A stretch of DNA of 29,367 nucleotides. It comes from Chloroflexota bacterium. GTDB taxonomy: Bacteria > Chloroflexota > Chloroflexia > QHBQ01 > JADMIH01. A program made the translations under genes and the position numbers. The notes below the pieces were generated by a model, which did not search any database, was not told the origin of the DNA, and saw only the letters and a program-made list of their open reading frames with translations. The DNA lies in assembly GCA_015478675.1 (NCBI GenBank), contig JADMIH010000033.1, forward strand, positions 1-29,367, given 5' to 3'. Of this stretch, positions 17,143-25,459 are shown one piece after another (position 1 is the first letter of the stretch; each line of letters begins with the position of its first letter).

Positions 17143-18213
17143 TCACCACTCAGCAGGGTCGTCCGGCCTGGGGAGACGCGCCTCCCCAGGCAGCAGGCTG
17201 AACGGCAGGTGCGGCTCGGTTTGGTACCAGTAGGCGGTGCTCGATACGTCGTCGGAGCGCTGGTTGTTGTGGCCGTGCTCGATAGTCACGAGCAGCGATT
17301 CGCGGAAGCAGATCGGGTCCTCGATGTGGAAGCGATAGAGCGAGATCTTGCCCGACCAGTTCGGCCCGCCCGCCATGGTGATGCCGTGATAGGGAGACGA
17401 ATACTCCTCTGCCGGGCACCAGGCAGTGTTGAAGTAGTCCTCGGTGCCTGTGCCGTGCAGGCTTGGCGGGAAGGCCTCGCCGTCCACGAAGATCATGTCA
17501 TCGCCCTCGCCGTACCAGTTCCATTGCTCGGTGATTCGCAGATTATGGACGTTCAGGTTACAGCCGACATAGTGGCCGCGCCCGCGAGCTTCAAGGATGA
17601 CATAATTGCCGTCACCGCTGGTGTTACGGCCCTGCAACAGGAACTCCTCGTTGGTCATGCCTTCTTCAGAGACGCCATCGGTGGGGTTCTGACGCCGCCA
17701 CTGCGCGTGAAAATAGCCAAGCCCATCGGGAAGCGAGTCGTATTGTTGGTAGTCTACATAATAATAGAAAAGCACCTCTGTGCTGCACTCGCTTGTCGCG
17801 GTGATGCGCGCCGAACGAGCGAAAGGCATTGGGAACCAGCAGTTGAAGCCCTTGCCGTCTTGCGGACTCATTTGCAAAGGTAACGCGCTGAAATTGTGGC
17901 TCTGGGCATGCCCCATGCCGAAGAAATCGCCAATAGGAACCTTGATGCTTGGGGTCTCCTCGCCGTCCCACCAGGCCTGTAGCACGATCTTGCGCAGATA
18001 GTCCGGCTCGTCGCAGGCTATCGTGACCCAGATGTGCCGGACGCAGCCCGCACCCTGAATGTCAGCAAGTACCACTTCTTCGCCGGGCCGAATATGCAGC
18101 CGGTCGTCGTTGCCGCCGCTACGATCCCAGCTTGATGCGCGCCGAGAAGTCGCATCACGCAGCATAGGTAGGCCGGCGAGAGGGCTCCCCGCGAGTACGT
18201 TAAGGTTGTCCAC
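17143..18213 (-). CDS. DUF2961 / GH172 family enzyme, copy 2 (furanosidase candidate)
   Basis: A 356-residue cytosolic GH172 protein, clearly divergent from the copy at 11245-12327. It keeps the hallmarks GAGCVRHIWVT, IKVPIGDFFGMGHA, YFHAQWRRQNP, GHYVGCNLNVHN, WYGEGDDMIFVDGE (E236), LHGTGTEDYFNTAW (E258) and the C-terminal SSTAYWYQTEP. The two catalytic-type glutamates have the same 22-residue spacing as in copy 1, so both look active. An insertion near residues 175-203 is absent from copy 1. The start is GTG 18213 with a rather distant AGGAAAA; no nearby ATG is better. Two paralogues in one operon suggest different linkages or chain positions of one furanose polymer. Confidence 0.92.
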   Translation of the reverse strand: MDNLNVLAGSPLAGLPMLRDATSRRASSWDRSGGNDDRLHIRPGEEVVLADIQGAGCVRHIWVTIACDEPDYLRKIVLQAWWDGEETPSIKVPIGDFFGMGHAQSHNFSALPLQMSPQDGKGFNCWFPMPFARSARITATSECSTEVLFYYYVDYQQYDSLPDGLGYFHAQWRRQNPTDGVSEEGMTNEEFLLQGRNTSGDGNYVILEARGRGHYVGCNLNVHNLRITEQWNWYGEGDDMIFVDGEAFPPSLHGTGTEDYFNTAWCPAEEYSSPYHGITMAGGPNWSGKISLYRFHIEDPICFRESLLVTIEHGHNNQRSDDVSSTAYWYQTEPHLPFSLLPGEARLPRPDDPAEW

Positions 18214-18239
18214 TATGATGATTTTCCTTTCTCAAATTG

Positions 18240-18261
18240 GAGGGCCAATCGGTCAGCCCTC
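18240..18261 (-). promoter_or_regulatory. Intergenic hairpin between DUF6259-like and GH172 genes
   Basis: GAGGGC (18240-18245) and GCCCTC (18256-18261) form a perfect 6-bp stem with a 10-nt loop in the 53-bp gap. On the minus strand it is followed by CCAATTTG, not a proper T-tract. It could damp read-through into the GH genes or stabilise the upstream message. Weak evidence. Confidence 0.35.
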
Positions 18262-18266
18262 GGTCC

Positions 18267-20366
18267 TCAGAACTCGATAATACGCACCTTTCGTGGTGGT
18301 AAAGCGAGGTTCTTACCATCGACGCGGACCTCTTGCTCTGCGGACAACAGGTTTGCGACGAGCCAGATCGTTTTTCCGTCATGCTGCCAGGCGCTAGCCA
18401 GGACGCTGGAAACAGTCATCTGGCCCCGGTCGCCGTAAATCGGGTCATCCTTTGCGACGTTGTAAGTGAGGTAGTTCAACTTTACGGGCGGGGCATCGAC
18501 TGCGGGTGCGGGCAACAGCTGGCCGTAGGCCAGGAAGCGATTGGCCTGTCCGGTCCGGGTGCGAGCTACCTCGCCGACAAAAGCCGCCTTTTGCGGGTCG
18601 ATGGCGTGGTGGCGCTCATCGAAGCTGTAGTAGTGCTCGGCGGGGTCGTCAAAGTTGCCGTTCAAGTCTTCCAGCGCGCTGAATTCATAGTTGAGTTGCA
18701 ACAGCCCACCGTTCAACAGAACCTGGGCCGCCGTCCAGTAGAAGAGGTCACCCGACTCGGGTGAGAGCCTGGCCCAGCCGTCCATCCGCAAAGGCGCGCG
18801 ATCTTGAAAGACGTATGTGAACATTGGTATCTTCTCGGCCCGCCCTTGCAACAGCCAATCGCGGAAAGCATTCACCTCGAACGGTGCATATGGTCCGGCC
18901 TCGGCCCGCGCCTGGTAATAGTCGAAGAGACTAAGGAAAATCTCACTGATCACCTCGGTGCCCGCAGGTACGTAGGCGCCCTTTGCTTTTGACATGGCCG
19001 CGCTGGTGTCGCGGTACATACCGGTAAAAGCCTCAGCTATGGCGTTGCCCGCGCCCGGCAGATGGTTGTGGTTTGCTGCCAGGCATTGCAGCAGTAAATT
19101 GCTCACCGAGATGTCGTAGTAGAGCGCGTCCGGCCCATATTCGGCCACCAGGCGCTCATCGCGCAGCAGATGGAAATCATGCCAGTAATCGGTGCCCGCG
19201 CACATGAAGGGGAAGCCAACAAGACCCGGGTCGCTCAATCCCATCTCGGCGTCATTTTGCACCATACGCGACTCCATCACCGGGTCGGTGGAGTCGGCTG
19301 AGTAGTTAGAGAGGAGATCGAACTCGAAGGGCGCCCAGTAGTCGCAGTTGAGGCTGATCGCCCCCAGGTTGGCGGGGTGAAAAGTCGCAGGGAACCAGTC
19401 GTCGCGGCAGCGCGGCAGGTTGTTGCGGTAGTCGTGCCCGAAGCTGGCCCAGTTAGGACCGAGCACGTGGAAGACGTGCGTGCCTGCCATGCGGTGTATC
19501 TCGTGAAGCCATGCCGAACGGTCGTAGCGGGAATTGATACCAAAGGTGCAGATGCCAACTTCTTCGCGCAGCCAGCGACTGCGCGGCCCCGGCTGCGCCC
19601 ACCCTTGCTTGAAGGCCCAGGAGCGATAGCGGTCCGCAGCTTCGTGCCACGTGCCCTCGACCAACGCGGCGAGGGCTACCGGATAAGGTGGAGTGAACGA
19701 GCGGCCCGGCTCCAACACAGAGGCTTTGTGCATTATGCTACAGCAGAGGCTATCGCCCGAATCAGCTTCCTTATAGAAGTTGTACCACTTCAGGCTCTTC
19801 TCCCCATCCTCGGTGCCGATGAAGAAACCGCCGCGATTGCGGGCATAGTAGGCGAGGAACTGCATGGTTGAGCCGGCAAAGCCTTCGGGATAGGGCGAGA
19901 AGCGCAGGCGACGCTGGTTATGCGGGTCTGGCTCGAAGAGATCAAGCGGGTCGTGGAAGAGCATACCGGTGGCATGGCTATGAGCCAGGTCATCCTGCCC
20001 TGGCCCACCCAGGCGCTGGATACCACTGATGATGGGGTACTCGATTCTATCGATGGTTGCCTTGCCTGCGTTGGCAGCGGATATCGTAAAGAGAATATCT
20101 TCGCCGCGCACGAGAATATCGCCCCTCAGGGTGATGTCGTGCGGCGCGCGCCAGATAAGCCGCAAGCCATTCGCCAGCGGCGCGCACAGGAAGTCGCTGA
20201 AGCCCTCAACCACACCGAGCCTTGCCAGCTCCAGGCGAAAGGGTGCGTTCGCCCAGGGTGCGGCGATCAGGTCGAGATCGCGAGCCAGGTTGCGAATGCG
20301 CACCAGGCGCCCGCTACTCGGGTCGATCTCAACGTTTAGCGAGCGGCTTGAAACCAAATAGCTCAT
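18267..20366 (-). CDS. Putative glycoside hydrolase, DUF6259-like
   Basis: A 699-residue cytosolic protein. The N-terminal part (about 1-245) looks like a beta-sandwich that starts LVSSRSLNVEIDPSSG, and the middle (about 265-560) looks like a TIM barrel. ALYYDISVSN (D418) and PAGTEVISEIF (E471/E475) lie where strand-end catalytic acids would be expected. A small beta domain closes the C-terminus (WLVANLLSAEQEVRVDG). I associate this arrangement with the uncharacterised DUF6259 family, related to retaining alpha-glycosidase folds; the assignment is tentative. Its ATG overlaps the preceding TGA (ATGA), with GGAGA 7 nt upstream, so it is translationally coupled to the ABC-2-associated gene. It probably acts on the same glycan as the neighbouring GH172 and GH116 enzymes. 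Confidence 0.55.
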   Translation of the reverse strand: MSYLVSSRSLNVEIDPSSGRLVRIRNLARDLDLIAAPWANAPFRLELARLGVVEGFSDFLCAPLANGLRLIWRAPHDITLRGDILVRGEDILFTISAANAGKATIDRIEYPIISGIQRLGGPGQDDLAHSHATGMLFHDPLDLFEPDPHNQRRLRFSPYPEGFAGSTMQFLAYYARNRGGFFIGTEDGEKSLKWYNFYKEADSGDSLCCSIMHKASVLEPGRSFTPPYPVALAALVEGTWHEAADRYRSWAFKQGWAQPGPRSRWLREEVGICTFGINSRYDRSAWLHEIHRMAGTHVFHVLGPNWASFGHDYRNNLPRCRDDWFPATFHPANLGAISLNCDYWAPFEFDLLSNYSADSTDPVMESRMVQNDAEMGLSDPGLVGFPFMCAGTDYWHDFHLLRDERLVAEYGPDALYYDISVSNLLLQCLAANHNHLPGAGNAIAEAFTGMYRDTSAAMSKAKGAYVPAGTEVISEIFLSLFDYYQARAEAGPYAPFEVNAFRDWLLQGRAEKIPMFTYVFQDRAPLRMDGWARLSPESGDLFYWTAAQVLLNGGLLQLNYEFSALEDLNGNFDDPAEHYYSFDERHHAIDPQKAAFVGEVARTRTGQANRFLAYGQLLPAPAVDAPPVKLNYLTYNVAKDDPIYGDRGQMTVSSVLASAWQHDGKTIWLVANLLSAEQEVRVDGKNLALPPRKVRIIEF

Positions 20367-21646
20367 CGCGTTCTCCGGCGGCGGTACAGCAGCCAGGAGA
20401 GACCGCCTATGAGTGGAGCGAAGGCCAGGCCGAGGAGCGCGCCGCCCATGCCGGGATTGACCACGCGGATCTCGCGGCTGCTGCCCGCTTTGCCCGACGT
20501 CGAAATGGTCGTGACGCCGCTTTGCGGTTGCAACTCAAAGGCTTCAAAGGTAGAAACCCCCTCACCCGCGCTTGCGTCGTAGGGGAGAATAGTGTAGCCC
20601 AACGCGGCTCCCGGGGTCTGTTTGACGTAGTAAGTGGCCTTGCGGATCGTCTGTGTCGCAGCGCCATTCGCCGTTACAGAGAGCGCCGAACCGGAGAAGC
20701 TGCCCGCGGGCAGCCACGACCATATACCCCGGCGGTCTTGCGCTGCTCTCTGCTGCGGGTTCAATAGCGCTGCGGCGTAAAAGGCGTCGTATTCGCGCTC
20801 CTCGGTGGGCTGGACATATAGCGCCTTCTCGCCGCTGACGAAGATTGTGTCGTTCGGGCCGGTGCTGGCGTCGGGGAGGGTCCACTTGCTGGCGGCGATA
20901 ACCTTGTAGGCAATACCATCACGGCGCGGCCCAAAAGCCACTATCGTGCGCTCGCTGCCCGCCACTATCTTGCCATCGGTGCCGCGCAGCCGCATCTGGT
21001 ACTCACCTACAGGCAATCTGAAGGGGATGCCCTGCTCCGGCGCGGCGACTGTCACGCTTACTTGCTGAGGCGGTATTGGCTGTTGTGGCACCTTAAGGCC
21101 ACTGGTGGAAAGCCCCTGAGCGCGCAGGGCGTCCGCCAGTTGGCCCCACTGCTCAAGCCGGGTCTGGAAGGTGTTCCACTGGTCCGCGTATGCGCTTGAC
21201 GCCGCCTGGTAATCGGCCATCGCCTTCTGATAAGCTGCATAGCCTTGCGCCGCGGCGTCACCCGTGAGTAGGCTGGTTTTGGCACTATCATAGCCGCCAT
21301 CATAGCGCAGGCTGTAGGAGGTCATCGGAAAGGTCAGATTGTCGATCTCCAGGGTGCCCGTTAGAGGCTGGTTGAGGCTCTCCCAATCGGCCTTGTATTC
21401 ATGCGTGATCGGCCACCAGTAGACGTTGGTGGCTTTTGGCACAAAGAGATTCTGCACGTTCGCCAGCACGTAGATGGTGCGCTCGTTCTCAGGATAGAAT
21501 TGCCCCGAGTAGCCCTGGCCGTCAAATACCTCTCCGTTGTATACCGTCTCTCTCTGTTTGTCACTTTGTGCGTAGGAAGGTAAGATCATCAGGAGCGGCA
21601 GGCTGAGCAGAGCCAGTAGCAGCAAAATAAGCTTCATTCGCGCCAT
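20363..21646 (-). CDS. Secreted, C-terminally anchored protein of unknown function linked to an ABC-2 transporter
   Basis: A 427-residue protein with a signal peptide (hydrophobic to about residue 23, probable cleavage near SYA-Q), a large extracytoplasmic region and one C-terminal membrane segment (about 398-420) followed by RRRRTR facing the cytosol. A helical stretch near 128-180 rich in Ala and Gln may form a coiled coil. The remainder looks beta-rich. No family was recognised. Its start (GGGGGG about 7 nt upstream of ATG 21646) lies 13 bp inside the ABC-2 permease gene, and its stop overlaps the next gene by 4 bp. It is therefore probably an accessory or sensor subunit of the ABC-2 transporter encoded just upstream. 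Confidence 0.7.
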   Translation of the reverse strand: MARMKLILLLLALLSLPLLMILPSYAQSDKQRETVYNGEVFDGQGYSGQFYPENERTIYVLANVQNLFVPKATNVYWWPITHEYKADWESLNQPLTGTLEIDNLTFPMTSYSLRYDGGYDSAKTSLLTGDAAAQGYAAYQKAMADYQAASSAYADQWNTFQTRLEQWGQLADALRAQGLSTSGLKVPQQPIPPQQVSVTVAAPEQGIPFRLPVGEYQMRLRGTDGKIVAGSERTIVAFGPRRDGIAYKVIAASKWTLPDASTGPNDTIFVSGEKALYVQPTEEREYDAFYAAALLNPQQRAAQDRRGIWSWLPAGSFSGSALSVTANGAATQTIRKATYYVKQTPGAALGYTILPYDASAGEGVSTFEAFELQPQSGVTTISTSGKAGSSREIRVVNPGMGGALLGLAFAPLIGGLSWLLYRRRRTR

Positions 21647-22527
21647 CGTTGCACCCCCCGCCAGCGCAATGCCATGATAGCCAGTAGCGTCAGCAACACG
21701 CTGTAAAGTAAAGCTAATCCCAGGTCCACCAGTACGTCTCCCACGCTGCCTATACCGAAACCGTCCGAGGCTCGCCAGAAGTAGCCGAACGGGGAGAGCC
21801 AGCTTGTGAGCGCTGAGGCCGCAGATAGCAAGCCAGCCGCCGAGCCAAGCAAGCTATCGCCCGGCTGCGCCGCAGCGATCTGATTGCCTGCGTCTATAAG
21901 GAGCAAGAGCGCGAGCGCCAGCGCGGTCAACGCCAGCGCTGGCCGGGCTCGCCCAACGAGGGCGGCCAGCAGCAAGCCGAGGGCTATCATACATGCGGCA
22001 GGCAGCACCGAGGCGGTCAACAATGTGAGGGTCGCGCCATCCAGCGGCATGCCGGTCATCAGCGAAGAAAGCCCTAGAAACCCACTTAGCGCCACTATCG
22101 CAAGGAGATAAGTCGCAAGATGGCCCACTATCTTGCCTGCGATATAGGTGGGAGCGTCCACCGGCCCGTAGAACAACACTTCCAGCGTGCCGTGCTCGCG
22201 CTCGCCTGCCAGACCCGCCGCAGCCGCCAGACCCAGGTAGCCGGTCATCGCCACCACCGCGAAGAGCAATGGAGTCTTCAGAGGATCGGACATAACCAGC
22301 GTGCCGTTATTGTCCACGTAGTCAAGATAGCTCTTGATTAGCACTGCCGCCACCAGGCAGGCCACCGTCACCATCACGTACAAGCTTGGACCATGTAGCG
22401 CAGCGAGTAGCTCTCTATGAGCAAGGCGCAGGGCCGAGCGGATGCGCAGTCGCTCGTTTACATCTCGCCGTAGCAGAGTTCGCGGGCGCACGGTGTCGTG
22501 GGGCTTGGACTCGAGCAATGTCTCCAT
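21634..22527 (-). CDS. ABC-2 type transporter permease
   Basis: A 297-residue integral membrane protein with about six membrane segments and the typical ABC-2 layout: a long cytosolic N-terminus, the first segment near 50-66, then GYLGLAAAAGLAGEREHGTLEVLFYGPV, where the EREHGTLE loop is the conserved contact with the ATPase. It resembles GldF/NosY-like permeases. An AAAGG lies about 9 nt before the start. The ATPase gene ends 20 bp upstream, and an accessory membrane protein gene overlaps its 3' end. The exported substrate is unknown. Confidence 0.88.
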   Translation of the reverse strand: METLLESKPHDTVRPRTLLRRDVNERLRIRSALRLAHRELLAALHGPSLYVMVTVACLVAAVLIKSYLDYVDNNGTLVMSDPLKTPLLFAVVAMTGYLGLAAAAGLAGEREHGTLEVLFYGPVDAPTYIAGKIVGHLATYLLAIVALSGFLGLSSLMTGMPLDGATLTLLTASVLPAACMIALGLLLAALVGRARPALALTALALALLLLIDAGNQIAAAQPGDSLLGSAAGLLSAASALTSWLSPFGYFWRASDGFGIGSVGDVLVDLGLALLYSVLLTLLAIMALRWRGVQRWRE

Positions 22528-22547
22528 TAGGCCAACCTTTCCTTTAC

Positions 22548-23507
22548 TTACCTGCGGACTGCTGTTCGCTTGATCTTACCCTCGGTCGCCGTCAGGAACG
22601 CCTCTTCAAGGCTGACCTCCAGCCGGTTGACGCTGAGCACAACACCGCCAGCCGCCGCGACCGCCATGCTGATGTCGGCCCGGGCGTCCTGGCCTCCGGC
22701 AGCCGTAACGTGCAGGATCAGCTTTCCACCCCTGGATTGAACCTCACGCACGATGGCTACATCTGCCAGCGCCTGCCGGATCACGTGTTCGTTGCCTTGA
22801 TATTCCAGAGTGTACCTCTCGTCTGGCGCTAGCTTGCCGCGCACCTCGGCCACTGTACCCTGTGCGACGATACTGCCGCGAGCGATGATCGCTACCCGGT
22901 CAGCCGTTTGCTCAATCTCTGATAGGATGTGCGAGGAGAGGAAGATCGTCTTGCCTGCCCGCTTCTGGGCGTAGATCAACTGGCGCACCTGGCTGATGCC
23001 ATAGGGGTCCAACCCGGAGGCCGGCTCGTCCATGATGAGCAAATCAGGCGAGTGCAGCAGCGCCCTGGCGAGCGCCAGCTTTTGCTGCATGCCCCGGCTA
23101 AACTCTTTGATCCTGCTATGCCGCCGCGCCTCCAGGTCGAGCGCGGCCAACAATTCGCTGATGCGTCGGGTGGCGTCGGGCACCACATACATATCGGCGA
23201 AGAAGCCCAGATACTGCTCGGCTGTCATCTCCCCATAGAGCGATTGGTGTTCGGAAACTACGCCCACTCGGGTTTTCAGTTCAAGAGCGCCCGCGCTCAT
23301 CTCATGCCCCAATACCTGTACACTGCCACCGGTGGGCGGCAAAATACCGAGCAGCATCATAATTGTGGTAGTTTTGCCCGCGCCGTTTGGCCCCAGGAAG
23401 CCGAAGATCTCGCCCTGTTCAACTTGCAGGTTGACATTGTCCACCGCCGTGTAAGCGCCGTAGCGCCTTGTCAATCCTGCGGTGCTGATTGCTGTAGTCA
23501 TACTCAT
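22548..23507 (-). CDS. ABC transporter ATP-binding protein (ABC-2/export type)
   Basis: A 319-residue ATPase (from ATG 23507). Walker A GPNGAGKTT is at 39-47, the signature region FSRGMQQK at 136-143, Walker B LLIMDEP at 156-162, and the H-loop LSSHIL near 193. The C-terminus ends in the DUF4162-type domain of export ATPases (NRLEVSLEEAFL) and lacks the TOBE domain of MalK/MsmK sugar-import ATPases. It should therefore power the ABC-2 permease encoded next to it, not the sugar importer upstream. AGGAG at 23516-23520 is 8 nt from ATG 23507; it overlaps the alternative GTG at 23516, which is therefore unlikely to be the start. Confidence 0.93.
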   Translation of the reverse strand: MSMTTAISTAGLTRRYGAYTAVDNVNLQVEQGEIFGFLGPNGAGKTTTIMMLLGILPPTGGSVQVLGHEMSAGALELKTRVGVVSEHQSLYGEMTAEQYLGFFADMYVVPDATRRISELLAALDLEARRHSRIKEFSRGMQQKLALARALLHSPDLLIMDEPASGLDPYGISQVRQLIYAQKRAGKTIFLSSHILSEIEQTADRVAIIARGSIVAQGTVAEVRGKLAPDERYTLEYQGNEHVIRQALADVAIVREVQSRGGKLILHVTAAGGQDARADISMAVAAAGGVVLSVNRLEVSLEEAFLTATEGKIKRTAVRR

Positions 23508-23512
23508 CGTGC

Positions 23513-24451
23513 TCACTCCTTGACCCCTGTGAAGACTACGCCTTGAATGAATAGGCGTTGCGCGAAGAAGAAGATGAGCAAGGGGGGTATGATAATAACT
23601 ACCATCGCTGCCATCATCGGCCCCCAGTCGGTGGTATAGAATTGCTGGAAGTTCATCAACATCAGCTGCAAGGTTTTGTTTTGCGTAGACGGGAGGTAGA
23701 TAAGCGGCCCAAAAAAGTCATTCCAATAAAAGACAAAGGAAAAGAGCACCACAGTGGCGATAACCGGCTTAGAGAGAGGTAGGAATATGCGCCAGAAGAT
23801 ATCAAAGACGCCCGCGCCGTCAATGCGCGCCGCGTCTTCAAGCTCCGGCGAGATAGTCATGAAGAACTGGCGAAAGAGAAAGATATTGAAGCCTGAGGTA
23901 GCGAGCCAGGCGGGGAGCCAGAAGGGCCAAAAGGTGTCGACCAAGCCGAGGCGGCTAAAGATCACGTAGGTTGGGATAAGTGTAACCTGGCTGGGCAGCA
24001 TCATAGTTGCCAGGACGAGTATGAAGAGCGCGTCGCGGCCCGGGAAGCGGAACCGCGCCAGCCCATAGCCAACCAGGGCACAGGAGACCGCCTGCCCGAG
24101 CACAGATGGAATAGCTATCAGCAGGGTATTGGTCAGCGCGCGGCCAAACTGCATCACCGCCAACCCCTTAGGGTAGTTGGAGAAAAGCGGCGTGGACGGT
24201 ATCCAGGTCATCGGGTAGCTGAATATCTCACTTTTTGGCTTTATTGATGCAGAGAGCATCCAGGCGAGGGGAAAGAGCACTACGGCAAGCCCGCCGATCA
24301 GGATAATGTAGACGGCGATTTTCTGCAGGATGCCGAGGACCCTCGTGTCGGAGAAGAAAGCGGCGGTCCGGGTTGCAGGACTCGCATTCGTCATTCCGTT
24401 GCCGGGTAAAGGTGCGTCACCGACCTGCTTTTGTACTTCACTGCTGGCCAT
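23513..24451 (-). CDS. Carbohydrate ABC transporter permease, MalG type
   Basis: A 312-residue inner-membrane permease with about six membrane segments and the conserved cytoplasmic EAA loop EDAARIDGAGVFDIFWRIFLP (about 205-225), which docks to the ATPase. The C-terminus GVVFTGVKE is typical of MalG/UgpE-like proteins. The N-terminus is about 25 residues longer than usual. AAGGAA lies about 6 nt before ATG 24451. It follows the MalF-type gene by 12 bp. It forms the membrane channel of a sugar importer together with that protein and the binding lipoprotein. Confidence 0.95.
   Translation of the reverse strand: MASSEVQKQVGDAPLPGNGMTNASPATRTAAFFSDTRVLGILQKIAVYIILIGGLAVVLFPLAWMLSASIKPKSEIFSYPMTWIPSTPLFSNYPKGLAVMQFGRALTNTLLIAIPSVLGQAVSCALVGYGLARFRFPGRDALFILVLATMMLPSQVTLIPTYVIFSRLGLVDTFWPFWLPAWLATSGFNIFLFRQFFMTISPELEDAARIDGAGVFDIFWRIFLPLSKPVIATVVLFSFVFYWNDFFGPLIYLPSTQNKTLQLMLMNFQQFYTTDWGPMMAAMVVIIIPPLLIFFFAQRLFIQGVVFTGVKE
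23516..23520 (-). promoter_or_regulatory. Ribosome binding site fixing the ATPase start
   Basis: AGGAG (minus strand) ends 8 nt before ATG 23507. The GTG at 23516-23514 shares bases with this site, so it cannot use it. The site lies within the last codons and stop of the sugar permease gene. Confidence 0.7.
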
Positions 24452-24463
24452 TACGGTTCCTTT

Positions 24464-25372
24464 CTAGAATCCGCCCCTGGTGCTGCCGCCTGCGTAGAAG
24501 ACACGGGCGGAGGTTACACGGAAGATAACGATGACCATTATCAGGATCACAGCGAACAAAGCCCAGGACAAGGCAGCTGCATAGCCCATTTGATTGTATA
24601 ACCAGGCGCTACGGTAGATATATAGGACGAAGAAGAGGCTTGCCTGGCTCGGCCCGCCGTTGGTCATGATGAGGGCATTGGTGAAGCTCTGGAAAGAGCC
24701 GATCACCCCCAGCACCAGGTTGAAGAGGAGTACAGGCGAGAGCATAGGAATAGTAATATGCCAGAAACGAGACCAACCGGTCGCGCCGTCGATGCTGGCG
24801 GCCTCGTACAGTTCACTCGGTATGCCTTGCAGCCCCGCCAGGTAGATCACCACGCCCCCTCCAACCTGCCAGAGGCTCATAATTATGAGGGCGGGCAAGA
24901 CCCAGTTGGTCGTCGTGAGCCATGGTATGGCATCCACTCCGAAGAGTCGGAGTGCGCCGTTGATCAGCCCGTACTCGGTGTTGAACATCATCCACCAGAG
25001 TAGCGCCAGGGCCACCCCTGTGATCACTGCTGGCACGTAGTAGAGCGTGCGAAAGAGGGCCATGCCGCGGATCTTCTGGTTGAGCAGCATAGCCAGCGCG
25101 AGGCCCGCGATCATGCCGAGCGGCACGCTGAAGAGTGTGTAGATGGTGGTAATTTTGAGCGATTTCCAGAAGAGGTTGTCACTGAGCATATTCTGGAAGT
25201 TGAGAGTACCCACGAAGGTGGGGTCCCCCAGCACGGGCCACTGGTTGAGGCTGATGAAAGCGGCGAACAACATCGGCCCCGCGAAAAAGAGCAGAAATCC
25301 TACGACGAAAGGCGAGACGAAAAGCCATCCTTGTATCGCCCTCTGCCGCTCCAATCGACCCATTTTTGCCAT
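24464..25372 (-). CDS. Carbohydrate ABC transporter permease, MalF/UgpA type
   Basis: A 302-residue permease with about six membrane segments; the EAA loop is EAASIDGATGWSRFWHITIP (about 190-209). Segments FRTLYYVPAVITGVALALLW and TNGGPSQASLFFVLYIYR are typical of CUT1-type importers of oligosaccharides. GGAGG lies about 4 nt before ATG 25372. An 87-bp gap with a strong hairpin separates it from the binding-protein gene, and 12 bp from the MalG-type gene. CUT1 systems normally import di- and oligosaccharides, which fits the cytosolic hydrolases of the operon. Confidence 0.95.
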   Translation of the reverse strand: MAKMGRLERQRAIQGWLFVSPFVVGFLLFFAGPMLFAAFISLNQWPVLGDPTFVGTLNFQNMLSDNLFWKSLKITTIYTLFSVPLGMIAGLALAMLLNQKIRGMALFRTLYYVPAVITGVALALLWWMMFNTEYGLINGALRLFGVDAIPWLTTTNWVLPALIIMSLWQVGGGVVIYLAGLQGIPSELYEAASIDGATGWSRFWHITIPMLSPVLLFNLVLGVIGSFQSFTNALIMTNGGPSQASLFFVLYIYRSAWLYNQMGYAAALSWALFAVILIMVIVIFRVTSARVFYAGGSTRGGF

Positions 25373-25395
25373 ATTTCCTCCGTCATGCGAGCAAA

Positions 25396-25456
25396 GGAAG
25401 AGTGAGGACTGAGCGATTTATCTCTTACCGGTTGCTCAGTCCTCAGCGCTTCTTCC
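25396..25456 (-). promoter_or_regulatory. Stem-loop between the binding-protein and permease genes
   Basis: A perfect 10-bp inverted repeat, AGGACTGAGC (25405-25414) and GCTCAGTCCT (25434-25443), is nested inside a second pair, GGAAGA (25396-25401) and TCTTCC (25451-25456). It has a 19-nt loop and starts just after the binding-protein stop. In binding-protein operons such as malEFG, structures at this place protect the 5' message or cause partial termination, so that binding protein is made in excess over permeases. No T-tract was seen, which favours mRNA protection. Confidence 0.65.
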
Positions 25457-25459
25457 TGG

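Noticed and set aside
22548..23507. ABC ATPase considered as the motor of the sugar importer
   Set aside because: It lacks a TOBE domain, has an export-type C-terminus, and is adjacent to an ABC-2 permease.
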